Assembly (NCBI GenBank): GCA_023422485.1
Contig: JAGTAM010000623.1
Coordinates: forward strand, 1 to 7,242
Origin: Pseudomonadota bacterium
GTDB lineage: Bacteria; Pseudomonadota; Alphaproteobacteria; Rhizobiales; Beijerinckiaceae
Length of the DNA stretch: 7,242 nucleotides
Reading direction: 5' to 3'
Made by a program: the position numbers and the translations under genes
Notes under the pieces: generated by a model
What the model saw: the letters and a program-made list of their open reading frames with translations, nothing else
Database searches by the model: none
What the model was told of the DNA's origin: nothing
Shown here: positions 7,034 through 7,242 of the stretch, in pieces
Position numbering within the stretch: the stretch's first letter is position 1
Layout of the letters: each line of letters opens with the position of its first letter

Positions 7034-7242
7034 TCAGGAGCGCGGCGCACGGTCGAGCCAACCGATGGCGCGACCGCCCTCGTTGCCGGAACGCGCGGGG
7101 CGACCGTCGTTCGGACGGCCTCCCTGAGGGCGCGCGCCTTGCGGGCGAGCGCCCTGCGGACGGCCCTCGCCGGCCCGCTCGGGGCGGCGCTGGTCGGAGC
7201 GTTGCCCGTCGGGACGCGGGGCGCCGGAGCGCTGGTCCTGGC
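7034..7242 (-). CDS. C-terminal end of a protein with a low-complexity RPQGA-repeat tail (partial)
   Basis: The last 68 codons of a gene that begins beyond the right edge. The frame has strong GC at third codon positions, unlike the other two frames on that strand, and ends in TGA at 7034-7036. The tail is hydrophilic and basic, rich in Arg, Gly, Pro, Gln and Asp. It has a short tandem block, RPQGARPQGARPQGG then RPNDGRPA (about residues 27-49), and ends GGRAIGWLDRAPRS. Such RG/RPQG-rich disordered tails are common at the C-terminus of alphaproteobacterial DEAD-box RNA helicases and some pseudouridine synthases, where they bind RNA. Which of these it is cannot be told from the tail, and the catalytic part is outside the window. 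Confidence 0.65.
   Translation of the reverse strand, partial: QDQRSGAPRPDGQRSDQRRPERAGEGRPQGARPQGARPQGGRPNDGRPARSGNEGGRAIGWLDRAPRS

Overview
The window reads as a chromosomal segment of a high-GC alphaproteobacterium. The combination of an EcfG-family (ECF15-type) general-stress sigma factor, a NepR-like reading frame, alphaproteobacterial GyrB and small lineage-type hypothetical genes suggests the Hyphomicrobiales, most likely Methylobacterium/Methylorubrum. The genus is an inference from protein style, not a database match. No transposase, integrase, phage gene, tRNA, rRNA or CRISPR array was recognised.

Left part (1-2073) is a stress and envelope region. A 97-aa helical protein with a possible NepR-like signature (102-395, +) converges, with a 5-nt gap, on the mechanosensitive channel mscL (401-826, -). 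A 397-nt non-coding gap follows, holding a probable mscL promoter overlapped by an 8-bp inverted repeat, a small hairpin and an AT-rich patch with short repeats. Then comes an EcfG-type sigma factor (1224-1949, +). Its roughly 80-residue N-terminal extension carries a NepR-like motif (LR-x9-PLP-x-RL-x2-LL), which suggests an anti-sigma-like domain fused to its own sigma factor. This is the most unusual feature of the window. A hairpin plus T-run terminates it and overlaps the gyrB stop codon.

Middle and right part (2074-7242) is transcribed on the minus strand. Reading in the direction of transcription from the right edge, it contains: the C-terminal end of a protein with a low-complexity RPQGA-repeat tail; a 61-aa DUF1508 (YegP-type) protein; a 94-aa secreted Tyr/Arg-rich protein with a TTG start; a strong intrinsic terminator (6257-6287); a 47-aa single-pass membrane protein with a good Shine-Dalgarno; the YciA-type acyl-CoA thioesterase; a GloC/YcbL-type glyoxalase II; and gyrB (815 aa).

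The small membrane protein, yciA and gloC may share a transcript, although an 11-bp-stem hairpin lies between yciA and gloC. gyrB has its own 239-nt leader. GyrB, GloC and YciA are housekeeping functions (supercoiling, 2-oxoaldehyde detoxification, acyl-CoA homeostasis). MscL and the EcfG/NepR-like pair fit osmotic and general stress. Several long reading frames opposite gyrB and opposite the 4.7-6.3 kb genes are high-GC shadows and were not annotated.
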